Assembly: GCA_037179385.1 (NCBI GenBank)
Contig: CM074187.1
Span: forward strand, 1,488,001 to 1,552,000
DNA: 64,000 nucleotides
Direction: 5' to 3'
DNA from: Holothuria scabra
Taxonomy: Eukaryota > Echinodermata > Holothuroidea > Aspidochirotida > Holothuriidae
Made by a program: the position numbers and the translations under genes. Numbering within the stretch: the first letter of the stretch is position 1; each line of letters starts with the position of its first letter. The notes under the pieces were generated by a model, which ran no database searches, had not been told where the DNA came from, and worked only from the letters and a program-made list of their open reading frames with translations. Shown piece by piece: positions 1 through 11,647 of this stretch.

Positions 1-2330
1 TATCAATCCTTTAAGAGGTCACTTAAAGTCTTCGAGATGAAATACATGTTTAACTGATTTGTTTGGTTGTTTATTTATGAATATTTATGTTCAGGGGATC
101 AAGTGATTTTGCCCGCAAGCCCGGAAGTCTTTCAGTCGGTGCTATGTTTACGTATCCGTTTCTAACATTCAAAGAGTCGTGACTGAGAAGCCAACAGCCA
201 AGACGAATAAGATAAATGTCGTAAAGTTGCATTAGTTATGATCGCAAAAGAATCGAGGATACACCGACTTAAAAAATAAGTTGAAAATCGTGCTTTATTA
301 CACTGAGATTGTCAAGTTGAACTAAAACGACGAACCCAGGGAAAAGTGTTAAACATAAGACAACACGGGCGGCGATCATGAGGGCGGGGAACATATCCCC
401 CCCCCCCCCCGATATTTTTGAGGAGGGACGTCATAACAAATGTGCCCGCTCCCCTCAAAAATGATGCAAAAGAAAAAATGTGCAGCCGACTAACTTTTCT
501 GTTACACTGGGTTAACTAGTCAATATATTTTGCGATTGATGTGAGGTAATTTCTGCAGCATTTCGTTCTTGCACTATAAAAGTTTTCGCGCGCTACGCGC
601 GCTTTCTCTACAGCTACCTTTGGTTAATGTTTAAACGTAAGTTTCAAATATTTTGGTTAATCGAAGCCTGCAGCTTCGATTATTGGATTTGCTCAGTTTA
701 TCAAGTTAACTCGTGCCTTCTTTCTTGTCTCGGCGTATGAATATCTTCAGTGTGATGCTACTCTATTTACACACGAACAATACTAACGTTATACATTTAT
801 ACATTTCATCTGCCACGCAGTTATTTTGACTTTTTCATGAAGTAGAAATTTCGACTATTTCCCAGATTTCACCAACTTGGCACGGTGTTCCAATAGAATA
901 ATCAGCCTATGTGAGGCATGTAGGAAGTCTTCTTTTCGAAGGACGATAAGTCGTTACGCAGTATTGACTTTCTTTATGTACTTGATTTGATCACTCATAA
1001 AATAGTTCGAGACTTGAACACCGCCACGTAAACTAACGCTAGTATTTACTACACGACCACACAATCGAAAATCCCCTCTCGTTTAATACGTTTGTCAACC
1101 GCTTAAAGTCCGTTGTAGCGTGTTCGATTTGCTTCCCTTGACTTACTCGAGCCTCGAGCTAGGGCTACGATGGTCATGCGCAGTTGGGTGAAATAAACGA
1201 ACGTTTTACGGTAATTATTGGAGAAGTTGGTTCACAATAGCCAATGACAGAGCCCGTAGCTGGATGGCAGAGCGAACTCTGGCACGTACGTATTACATGC
1301 GGTTCGCTTGTACGATGAACGTAGACTCGAAACAATGCCCATTTAGAAAATTCTCGAGAAATAACACTTGAGTGACTTCACTAATTCCGACATCAACCAC
1401 TTTTCACAAGTCAGAAGTTTCATGTTTACCCCACTGTATTTACATGCTCAGAAATTGTTCACGAATGCATGTTGTTCGTTTAGCTGCCATGTTCTCCCAA
1501 AGCACGGATATGGGATATGGGATATTTACCTAAGTAACCGACTCGAAGGGTCGCTCACTTGGGCCTGGCGCGAGTAAGCGCGAACACTGACGTCATTAGC
1601 TAATCGAACGTAGTCGTGCCAGACACGAGTTAACTCGGGCGAGTAATCGAACACGCTATTGGCACGTCTCGGCTTAATCTGCGCATTTGCAAATGGCGAA
1701 TCTGAGGAAGAAACATCTTTCAGCCCATCTGTTGCCTGCATAAAAGGTCATTCCTGACACACTGATTAAAGTTGTGTGGGCGGCAGAACATTTTCATCTG
1801 AGAATGTGAGCGTGCATGGTAGGCCGTTTGCTCATTTTGTACAGCACTTAATATTTACTCGATCAAGGCCTTGGAATCAAGTGGTGCAATACTGGGCTTT
1901 TTCGTTTCGTTTCAGACCATTTTCAGTGGCTTCGATCAGTGCTTGCCTGCAAGTACAAACCGTCTAGTTAGCATTGACTTTAAACAGAAAACGTTTCCAA
2001 ACAAAGCTAAGGAGACGATCAAAGTTAGTTCGCGTGCTTCACCACTTTGGGGTTTCATGTCAGTAGCGGTTTCAGGATTTACCAGGAGGAGGGGACAGAT
2101 CAGTTGAGGTTGAAAGCCAGCAGGACTAAAAGGAGCGACACTATTTGTTGGCGCGGAGCGAACAAGATATTTTTGCCTTGAAAACCCTCCAGATGGCAGG
2201 AAACGGTGCTTTCCGAATGAAACTAGCACTTACAATATTCACTTAAAAGTAAAAATATCACTGATATTTCTAATATATTTATATGCCTCAGGCATTGATC
2301 ATTAGGTGTTTAGAATTTCACCATCAGAGG
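1..2330. other. Non-coding stretch, no gene recognised
   Basis: No open frame here resembles a known protein family. There is a poly-C run at 397-410, a GC-rich near-palindrome at 588-600 (GCGCG arms around CTA) inside AT-rich DNA, and a dispersed repeat fragment at about 2113-2240, listed separately. I looked for upstream NOX5 exons (EF-hands, heme-binding helices) and saw none. Confidence 0.6.
2113..2240 (+). repeat. Dispersed repeat family A, copy 1
   Basis: It shares the marker GGCGCGGAGCG, followed by a CCCTCCAGATGGC-GGAAACG block, with copies at 7745-7890 and 24633-24775. Weaker relatives occur at 4225-4470. One copy lies inside a complete hAT element (24542-26245), so the family is probably hAT-derived non-coding DNA. 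Confidence 0.6.
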
Positions 2331-4132
2331 CAGTGGCGTAGCTACTGGGGGCAGGGGCAAGTTGCCCCCTGGAAAACAATTTGGGGAAATTTGATGAAAT
2401 GATATGCCCTTTTCCAATTTCTCAAAATTTTTGTTAGAATCAGAAATTGTGAGACATTTGTCACACATACATAATTTGTATTTTCATGCAACCAAATAAC
2501 CCAGATTTCCACAGTGTCCCATGAACAGGCCCGACTCGCGTTCCAAAGAAATGTCCTCTCCGCGCAGCAGATTGAACGTTCTCTATCTTGTATACGCGCC
2601 GGTGTTATGATCAGTGCATTCTAGTGGACAGGAAGCTGTTATTCAGGAACTAAACAACAGCTGATCTTCACTACAGTGAAAGGTTGTAAACCTGATATGA
2701 TCACCTTGTACACAATCTCTGCGTTGTACACATTAAGAATTTAGTGAAACTGGATGTGAAAATAGACCCCGAGGTTATGTTGTCCTACAAGTTAAAGGTA
2801 AGGAGCAGTCCTCCCAAACTTATTTTGAAGAAAAAGCTAAATAACTCAGTTTTCATCTTATTTCCCTTCAAAGTATCTTTAATAACATTTTATAACTTTA
2901 CTATTGCATATTCAAGGTAAACCAATTAGTTATTTCTGGTAAATTTCACATTTGAAGAGAAAAAATACTGTCACATGACTTCCAACAGCCAATCATGAAA
3001 CTGGACAGTCTACTACACTTCTTCAATTTGGGATGACTGCTCCTGCCCTTTAATAGCGGGAGGGGTGTAAACTATACCGATTTTACTCTGTGTACATAAC
3101 GATGGATGGGGCTGAAACAATCCATGACCAACGATAAACTTAATGTGAACATAACGTTAGTCTGGAAATAAGAATGAATGGACGGGATCCATCGGCATAC
3201 TTAGATTTTGTTCCTTAACCCAATCCTTGGAGGCTTAAAGGCTAGTTCGGGAAAAGAGCATTCTGCTCACTTCGGGTGTACCAATAAACGGGTCCATAAC
3301 TTGTCCTGGGCTAGAACTTACTTGGTGATCTGTGGCGTACGAAGGGGGAGCATTGGACCATGGCCCCACTCACGGATGCCATTTTTTGTTATTAAAAATA
3401 CATAGCCATACTTAAGTAACCCAGATATTACTTCTTATGTGGTACCAGATTGCATGCAAGGACGCCCAATTTTTCAAAAATTTTCCAAGGGGAAGGATTG
3501 TCTCTGCAAGGCCCCTCAGTGATGCCGATTTTTTAAATTCCTACAAATAGGCAAATTCTGTCACATTCAAATTTTTCCTTCAAAAGGTAACCTCTGTATC
3601 CCACTGGTGACACCGATTGCATAAGAGTCCATACCTTTTTAAAAATTTTGAAGAGGGAGGGCCCAACCAATAGACTCCTTCCTTGGCTTGCAGAGACGTC
3701 GATACAAGACGGGGACAGTGGAGCGGAGGGTGTTCAGGTGCGGTGAAAAGTAGTTGGCCATTTATCACGCAAGAGGTGTTAGGGATAAAATCATTAACAG
3801 ATGGGAATTCGATCAGTCACAGACAATTTCATCAATTCAGCGGATCTTTAATTTAACCAAGTTAGTTAGCTAATTAGCTGGGTTAGCTGGGTTTTATGGC
3901 CCAGTTTCCAACCTATTGGTTTAAGTCGAGCCGACCACGGCCTTTTTCCAGTTTCCAATTTAGCCAAGATTCACAATAGAGAGGCATTAGAATGTTTTAT
4001 AATGACATGGTAATGTTGTTATACTTGTAATTCGCATATTTTGCATGAAATACATACACACTGAACGGGAAAATCTGGGGGGGAAATTTCATGCCTTTGC
4101 CCCCTCTGGAAAATACCCTAGCTACGACACTG
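2331..4132. mobile_element. Non-autonomous hAT-type DNA transposon
   Basis: The left end reads CAGTGGCGTAGCTA. The right end, reverse-complemented, reads CAGTGTCGTAGCTA, so the element has short terminal inverted repeats beginning CAGTG as in hAT elements. The flanks are an 8-bp target-site duplication, atcagagg (2323-2330) and ataagagg (4133-4140), matching at 7 of 8 positions, which is the hAT length. The ends are G/C-rich next to an AT-rich interior, and no transposase is visible in the 1.8 kb. It would need a transposase supplied in trans. A block at about 3808-3850 recurs at 29858-29900. The TTGGTTTAAGTCGAGCC motif at 3916-3949 recurs at 16574 and 54696. Confidence 0.8.
3916..3949 (+). 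repeat. Dispersed repeat family B, copy 1
   Basis: TTGGTTTAAGTCGAGCC is followed by CCACGGCCTTTTTCC. Near-identical copies lie at 16574-16608 and 54696-54732. This copy is inside the hAT element at 2331-4132. It is a repeat marker only; no function is implied. Confidence 0.6.
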
Positions 4133-4224
4133 ATAAGAGGGTAAACACAGGCATAGAAGTACGGACGGAAGAATTTCAATTTGGGTAGGGGACAGAAGAT
4201 TCTCTTTCCCTAAATTGCAACAGT

Positions 4225-4470
4225 GCTCAAAAAGACTATCTAAGCGGAGCGCCACCATCAGTCGGTGTGAATCGTTCAAAAAGTTTGGAAACCGCAACCT
4301 CTGAGCCAGCTGAACTATAGCATGCATTTGTAAGCATAGTCTAAGCAGTCGCTATTTTGTAATCCTGCCCGAACAATCAACCAGCAGCCGCACCATCAGT
4401 AAGGCAAAACCTGAGAAAATTTTGGAAAATAGCAACGCCACCGACAGCCGGAAATAGCATTTCCCAGATA
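4225..4470 (+). repeat. Dispersed repeat family A, degenerate copies
   Basis: AAGCGGAGCGCCACCATCAG at about 4239-4258 and a second related block at 4375-4470 (ACCATCAG, then a GCCGGAAATAGCA stretch) resemble the better copies at 7745 and 24633. The copies are diverged and their boundaries unclear. Confidence 0.45.
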
Positions 4471-7058
4471 TTTAAGCAGAATTTTAGCATTCGCTATATT
4501 GAGCTTTCTTAAGTTTTGCAATGAAATGTTTAAATCAATGAAAAGGATGACAAAAAGGGTGCATAATGATCAGGAATTTGCCTACGAAACTTGTTGGGAA
4601 GACTTGTTGAGGAGTTTATGGGGAGGGGTGTCATTAAGCAAATATGGCACATAACATAGGCAAATTAAAGTTGGAAAAGGTCCTAGTTTTGTTTTATGAA
4701 GAAAAAAGTTCAAGCTTTTTGGAAGGGTACCTGGGCCCGGGCCCCGGTCTTTGCCTCTAGAACCTCCCCTGAATGTAGCAGTCTCTTTTAATACTAGACT
4801 AACATGCCTAAGGTGGTGACTGAGATAATTGATGTTGAACTCGTTTTCGTACCACAAATTTATTTCAAAATTTACCTTTTCTCTTTATCATGACAAAAAA
4901 AGTTCAAAGTAAAAACACTTTAGTAACCATTTGAACTTGCTGAAGACTGACTCCTCAATTCAATGTCCTGCATGCTCAAAGCTCCATGATGTATTCCAAA
5001 GGAGAGTGAAAATTCCCACAAGAAGAGGAAAATTGTCGCGCACTTCGCGGGCATGGGCACATCATTAGGCGCATCGACACCGCTAAGCTACTCATGTCAA
5101 GCTTCAGATATTGCATGTGATTCTCGCAAACAGTGATTACTACATATCGCCACTATTGATTACGTACGGTTACCCTTTGTCGGTTGCCCTCCCCTATATC
5201 GTTCGTAAAATACTCTCAGTATCTCTGATACAGATCGCCGCCCTTGCAAGGCAGAACGACGTCCTGAGCTCGGAGGTTTATGCGCGTCTCTGAGTGACAA
5301 GTCTAAAGATTGGTATTCTTGGTTTAGGTGTGGTATCTGATAAAAAAGGCCTTGACGGCCATGCCACTCCTCTTGGTGGTGCCGCTGGCGGCAGGTGGGA
5401 CGCTTCTGTAAACTGTCAATTTTTACAGATAACCAATACTTTTAAATTGAAAATAAAGTTTTTAGGTAACTTCACATCCATTTCTCGACTTTTTTGCCAT
5501 AGGTCAATTGTCGTACAGCTCCTTTTAACAAGTCTAGAATAATATGTCAGATTACATACCCATGATGTAGAGAGGTTACAGCCCTATATTCCCAAACCAC
5601 TATATATGATAGATCGGTTGCAGAGTAAAGTATTTAAGACTTTGGTAACATGATACCTACTTTACACCTTTGGGACTTTTAAAGTTTAATGTCATTCTAA
5701 TAGCAAATAGCTCTTGAAAATAATTTTGACATCTTCGAACAATGCTACTTTGCAATGATAAATGTCATTTCTGAAGTCTTGTAGCCAGGCCGGTGTCTTA
5801 GCTTTAGGGAAAAAAGGAAACATTTTTGGAGATTCTGAAGTTGCACATTTATCTCGCCATTTGATTCGTTGCCAACCAATCAATCAGACTTTAGGGAAAG
5901 TACTTTACATTCGAGAAAATGAGTTCTAACACGAAAAAAATCCACGGAATTTATGAAAAAATGTATTTACACAGTTTTCAAATCCAGAAGATGCAAAGTA
6001 ATATCTATATCTCTCGTAGAAGGGATCATCAGTGAGGAGAAAAGGTTTCACCAATTTTTATTGTAAAAATTTAAATAATTGTAAATCTGGTTTCTCTGTG
6101 GCCATGTTTCTTGGCTTCTAACACACATTTCCCTTTAAGTTAGCTAGAATGATTTATGACATCTGAAACGCAACTAACGTGACGGATCGTGTTCTAGAAG
6201 TGTTTTTACTTGCATGGAGGCAAAATTCCGTAATCCGAAACGTTTGCAGGATCATTCGTTTTTGAAGTAGAAGATATTTTATCGGCATGATTTGCATTCT
6301 GAGAATAATTTGTAAACATTGTAATAAACGGCTCCTGTGGACGTGGAGTAAATATCGGACATCAATCATTACAGGAAAGAGCAGAATGTTATGTCTCAAA
6401 TCTGTGAACTACACAAGAGACTCCTAATCTTATATTAGTATTATTAACGGAGTATTATCATTGCAGTTCAGCGTTAGCCACAGAGAGCTGCTTCCTTGCA
6501 AGTCCGTGGCCAGTACTGAAGGGGGCGAACATTTCCGCAGGGGTTGAAATTTGAGGGGCCGAATTGTGCAAAACTGTACCAAGGTAATGGCAAAATTCAA
6601 GAGGAAAAAAAACACTTTTATGGAACCGAACTCTCTTGTTTGCCGGTTTACGTTCCGGCTGAATATTGAATGGCAAACAAAATAAGTTACGGTGATAATG
6701 ACCCCAACAATTCGCTTACTGAAAAATTGTTCAACTTCAGTGCAACAAATCCAAGTTTGCAAGTGCAGATCATGTTAAAACTATTTAAAAAGCAATAACG
6801 TGTAAGAATAAGAATACTCTATTGGGAATCAACGGATGCCAACCCGCTAACCAGCTGTTAAAACTTTTTTTCACTCTGAGGATGAAAGCGATGGTAAATT
6901 GTGAGTTGTAAACATTTTATGTTGGAAACATAGGTAGCGAATCCTATTCAAACTGTCAAAAGTGATTGGTTGTCTGTCCACTGAAATAGGATAACAATTT
7001 CATGACAACCTGAAAAGCGTACCAACGTTTAAAGCTTTTTATAAATCTACAGCCTTAA
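4471..7058. other. Non-coding stretch, no gene recognised
   Basis: Short open frames on both strands show no conserved motif and no splice-flanked homology that I can recognise. I see no clear repeat structure beyond AT-rich DNA. Confidence 0.5.
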
Positions 7059-7471
7059 GCCCAGGTTACACTACAGCGATATCAAATCGGATTACTAACC
7101 GATTTTTGTGAGTTTTAGTTGAAATCTCCTCCATATATTGTCGGAAAGAGCCAAAAATTTGCCATCCTGTGTAAATATATGATTGGTATGAGAGGACCAC
7201 GAAAATGAAATATTAACTACTTATTTCGTGACGTCACATTGACAAATAGTTTTTATCGGACTACGCGAAGCCGATGAGAGCTGTCTGTGGATTTGACGTC
7301 ACGGAATAATTTTTAAAACTTAGAATTTCGTAGTCCTGCGATACAATTCATATGTCTACACGGGTTGGTAAATTTTTGTTTCTTTTCGACCAAAGATGGA
7401 GGAGATATGAATAAAAACTCACAAAAATCGGCGCGATATCCGATCCGATATCGCTGTAGTGTGACTTGGGC
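7059..7471. mobile_element. MITE with about 80-bp terminal inverted repeats
   Basis: The left end (GCCCAGGTTACACTACAGCG, then a GATATC-rich part and GATTTTTGTGAGTTTT) matches the reverse complement of the right end (GCCCAAGTCACACTACAGCG, then the same parts) over roughly 80 bases, down to the shared block ATCTCCTCCAT. The total is about 413 bp with no coding capacity, which fits a miniature inverted-repeat transposable element. The terminal GGGC-type ends could suit PIF/Harbinger, but no clean 3-bp target duplication is visible, so the superfamily is left open. A partial relative lies at 8525-8600. Confidence 0.7.
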
Positions 7472-7744
7472 AGTAGTCTATACATTGCGGAAGCATTTAT
7501 TTCTAGTCCAAACGATTGATCCAGGGCTGCGTACAGCTAATAAATAAATGTATAAGTAGTGGCAGGTCAGGGGAAGGGGAAAACTGAGCGATCATTTTTA
7601 AAGAGCGTCAACGCTTGCTACTGGGCCTGTGTCACGTAAAAGAAACGCACTCCAAGAAATTCGTTTGGTTGACCCCTATGGGCCACCGCAGAGGTTTTTA
7701 CAAGGGGGGGGCAAGGTCATTCATGGAAGATTGAATTGTGTACA

Positions 7745-7890
7745 CTATGAAAGCGGAGCGTCACCATCGATCGGCGCGGAGCGTACAAGAAAATTTTGGG
7801 TCTTACAAACGCTCCAGATGGCCGGAAACGACACTTCGTGAGCATTATAAGCTGTATGTACCCAGCCCTGAAACAGGAATTTCATGTCTG
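7745..7890 (+). repeat. Dispersed repeat family A, copy 3
   Basis: It aligns almost end to end with 24633-24775: AAGCGGAGC-, then GGCGCGGAGCGTACAAGAAA, CTCCAGATGGC, and a TGTACCCAGCC block ending in TCATGTCTG. The 24633 copy lies inside a complete hAT element, so this is probably a remnant of the same transposon family. No open frame is conserved between the copies. Confidence 0.65.
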
Positions 7891-8524
7891 TAAGTTTTAG
7901 ATTTTTAGAATTTTAAAGTAAAAAATTGTTGAAGGGAAATCTGCCTCTCCTTTTCGACCTCGGCCTCGCACGTCTACGCACGATAAAACTTACAACTGTC
8001 AAACAGCCTATTTAGGCCTAGATCCGTTACCCAATTATGAATCATACCCCCCCCCCCACATTCACCTTGTATATGCCAGTTACATCCACGTGTCGCCACT
8101 TCAGATCAGCACGGGACCAAAGCAAAACCAACGTATTCATCAATAGTCGGATGTCATATGCACACTACATACCTGACAACTAGTGCAATTTTGGCATAGT
8201 TTTTACAAATACAAATTTCCAATAGATTTCAGAAATGATGTCCCCAAATTACGATTTCACTATTCAGCAAACCATCTTCTCTTTTGCTATTCCTGATCAA
8301 ATGTCCGCATATTTCAGTAGAAACTGACGCTGTGAGTGAAGATATTTTGATGATTTATTTTTAACTTTTTTATTTTAATTTTCAATTAATTTTTTCAGGA
8401 GTTTGATTTTCCGGGAGTGAGAAAGCGCCCCCCCCCCTTGCCCCCATGTTGACCCCCGCGTTTGAGTGGCACGTGATACACTTTGCGTGAATGGCGCCTT
8501 CCAGCAAGAGCAAAGTGGACGACT

Positions 8525-8600
8525 GAAGCACGATTCACAACAGAGCGATATCGGATATGTAAACAACCCGATTTTGTGAGTTTTATTAAAACTCCCCTCC
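8525..8600 (+). repeat. Partial copy of the 7059-7471 MITE end
   Basis: ACAGAGCGATATCGGATA followed by CCGATTTTGTGAGTTTTATT and a CTCCCCTCCA block corresponds to the terminal repeat of the MITE at 7059-7471. No matching opposite end was found nearby, so it is either truncated or too diverged to pair. Confidence 0.5.
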
Positions 8601-11220
8601 AATTGGTGGACAAGAGCCCAAAAATTTGAATAAATAACGATTGTATCGAAAATGAAATGTAAATTACCGGAATATACCGGAGTATTTTAGACACGCTTTT
8701 GATCGGATTGGTTTCCTGTGTTTAGCGATTTAACTTATTTGATGTTAGCAGAACAGTTTATCGAGAGGCAAATTAGGATCAATTTTCGATCTAGCTTTAC
8801 CATCTTTGGAACAAAGAATAAATTGATCAACTATCGGTCAGTTTCAAAAGTAACACTTCATATCAGATTTCGGACTGGAAATCACTTTACTGTGACCAAC
8901 CGAAAAAAAGCATGTCCGATCTTTTGATATACTATATAATTAAGTGTTCGTCAGTTGTGCTGCGAAATGACAACAAAAATATCATACGAGATCAAATCAA
9001 GCGAAAAGGGTTAGTTGTTATGTCATGTCCTGTCTTTTCCTCTTGGCTTTACACTGGACATTTGCATGATAACAACCTGTAGTGCATTTAATCCAAATAA
9101 CTCTGCCAGCCAAGACCCTGCCATGCGGTTGGTAAATGGTAACAATGTCTAGTATCCGGGTCTTAAGAAGGGTAATCTGGAGAAATATCAACGATAACCA
9201 TTCAGTACGTAGGGACGTTTAGAAGATTTCGTTTTGGCATTGAAGAATAAAATTTCCTATATTTATGTCACAGCGAAGAAAACCTTCACATAGCTTGTTT
9301 CCACAGAGGTAATGGTACCGTCGCCTTTGGAAAAGTTTCCTGTCAAAGCGAAACAGATTCTACATTTTTTTAAAGTCCTCGTCCCTAAAAAAATATACCC
9401 TAAAAAATAAACCCTGCTTTCTTTTCCCCTTTAGTATCCACATAGCATATTTTGCATGATATAAATACTTGTTGTAATGGCCAATTGACCGGAACCATAC
9501 CCTTCTATTGGGGCTACCTAGCTTGGTATTGTATCCATTTTTGGCAAATCAAACTTCCGGATAGCAATGAAGAAAAGTAAGAGAAGAACAACACATGATT
9601 GAAAATTCAAAGCAGTGCCTTACATCCCAGTTTTCATGGGAGACTGTAACAACTGTTACTAGCTGGGGGGAGAAGTTCTTTATTATTGTAGTGCGCCGCA
9701 CTACAATATTGGCATTTACTGGCCGACTGACAATTTCTTTTGTGAAGCCTGTTATGGCCCACAACTCATTTCCCTGCGCGTACCGTAACTTAGTTCGTAC
9801 AAATATCCATGCTCTACCCTTTAACAATAGCAGTAAGTGCAATCTGTGGCCGTCTTTAAACAAAAATCAACTTCAGAAAAGCAAATAATACACTTACAAG
9901 GCTGATTTAAGGAGTTAGCTTCATGAAAGAGCATTGCGGATAAATTTCCAGAAAACGCGATGTAATGTGGTTCGGCCTTTTCACACTGAAGTGATAAGCC
10001 TGGAGAATCAATCGCTGCTTCCAAATTGGTATACGTAACACGGCGCCATTGCGTCCACTATCGTTGAACAGTATCAAGACGTTATTGTACAGTATCTTCA
10101 TCTAGCTACTACGGAGCAGGGTATTGCCAATTCCCTGTACGGAACGAATTGGCTTTACTGCATTGGATTAAGCAACTTGTGTTGTAGTTCTATTATCATG
10201 CTTTATTTCAGTGGTAAAAGCAGAAGCTATTTTGACAGCAGTCTGACCGAAACGTTTTGACAGCATGCATGTAGCATGCATTGCGAATTAACGAAACACG
10301 GATGTTAAAACACACACCGTCAACAGTTATTCGGCCTTCCACGAGACAGTTGTCATATGCATGCAGCGGTGCAGTCAGAGAGCTTGAGAGGGCGTCATTA
10401 TTTAACATAAAGAACGGCGAAAGAGGAGTCGAGAACCGATAAAACCATTTCAGGCAGGAGTAAACAACACAACAGAGCATAACGTATGGCTAAGTAGGCT
10501 ACTCAGCACGAGTCCTTGAACGGGACTATGCTTCGTCCACTTCATTTTACTCCACACTAGACTGTATACGGAGTAGGTCCTACCGTTAAGCGCAGTACAC
10601 GGTCTTGTTCAAGGACTACTCAGCACTTGCTTCATTGTTGACAAATATGCTTCAAAATAAAGCTAGTGACTGACTATTAGCATAGAAGGTCCGGATTTAC
10701 TCCATCATTGGTTACTCTTCTATGATTTCTTTATGCGTCCAGCCAAGGAGCTGGGAGACAAGTGGTCCATCTTTGTACTATCAAGAAATAGGGTTGAGAG
10801 GAGTGGCCAAAAAGAAACAACAGCCCCTCTTCCCGCCATGAACAAATCCTAAAGTTCAAATAAAAACTGGGCTACTGTACTAACTGAAAAGACATCTCTA
10901 ACACGCACTACAATTCTGCGTATTTGTAAGCAAATGCAGTTCTAGTTTTGATATATGGATTAAAATTAAAACAGAAGACTCAATTATTTCTAAAATCGCG
11001 AAGCGCGCCCTCGCCAGGAATAATTATAAAAAAAAGTTTGACTGCTTACGTTCTGCTGAATCTGTGGATACGCTGATCGCATTTCACCTGAGCGAGATTT
11101 GTAAGACATAATGGGTTTATGCAATAAATAATTCTTGAATTTATACTGACAAAAAACTTGACTCTTAAACAAACAGTTGGTAATCGTAAACTCTTTGTAA
11201 ACATTTTATCAACTTTCCTA
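8601..11220. other. Non-coding stretch, no gene recognised
   Basis: It contains a perfect short palindrome (9684-9708) and, at 10500-10625, a pair of GTCCTTGAAC/GTTCAAGGAC inverted motifs next to a repeated CTACTCAGCAC. No NOX5 exon upstream of 11495 could be recognised here. Confidence 0.5.
9684..9708. repeat. Short perfect palindrome
   Basis: Two 11-bp arms, TATTGTAGTGC and GCACTACAATA, flank a 3-base centre. Because of this symmetry, overlapping open frames on both strands contain the same peptide-like string. Those frames are a by-product, not evidence of coding. Confidence 0.7.
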
Positions 11221-11407
11221 CACTCTAAGAATAATCAGAGGATCACCGAACCCTTTCTCCAAATCATTTATTTGATCATATCTGGATATAGACTGACGCA
11301 GATTGGCTATTTTATCCAGATCTGGTCACTGTTAAATAATCGAGAACTGGGTTGGTACACCTCCGATCAGGACTGGGTTTAAAATTTACAAGGCCTTTTT
11401 AAGAGTG
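11221..11407. mobile_element. Possible small member of the CACTCTAAAA-ended MITE family
   Basis: The left end CACTCTAAGAA is preceded by TA. The right end TTTTTAAGAGTG is its approximate inverse and resembles the termini of 32626-33525 and 58261-58616. The right flank is TG rather than TA, so the target duplication is imperfect or the pairing is chance. It lies just upstream of the first recognised NOX5 exon. Confidence 0.35.
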
Positions 11408-11494
11408 TGGGGTCAACGTTTTGCACCGTCATGAATAAATTAGTAATATAATTTTTCTTATTCAACTATTCTGTTTCTGCCTTCTTTTGAACAG

Positions 11495-11647
11495 GAAAAA
11501 TATCAATGCACATTCGCTCGGACGGAAATTGGACAACGCGTCTCTATGCCTTCTTTGAGGAAAAACAAAAGGAGCAAGAAGAAGAACATATGAGACTACA
11601 CTGTAATAACTTTGAAGAACACAAAATAATCATCGACAAAATTGAAG
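11495..11647 (+). CDS. NOX5: NOX5 exon a: end of FAD-binding domain
   Basis: The acceptor is TTGAACAG before 11495 and the donor is GTGAGG at 11648. The exon begins with two bases of a split codon and then encodes KISMHIRSDGNWTTRLY, the strand after the flavin site that is also conserved in vertebrate NOX5. It continues into a charged Glu/Lys/His-rich stretch and ends one base into a codon. Because it starts mid-codon, at least one exon must lie upstream. I found no upstream candidate in 1-11494. Confidence 0.9.

Noticed and set aside
9549..9888. Overlapping open frames on both strands sharing a VVRRTTI string
   Set aside because: The shared string comes from the palindrome at 9684-9708; neither frame has family motifs.
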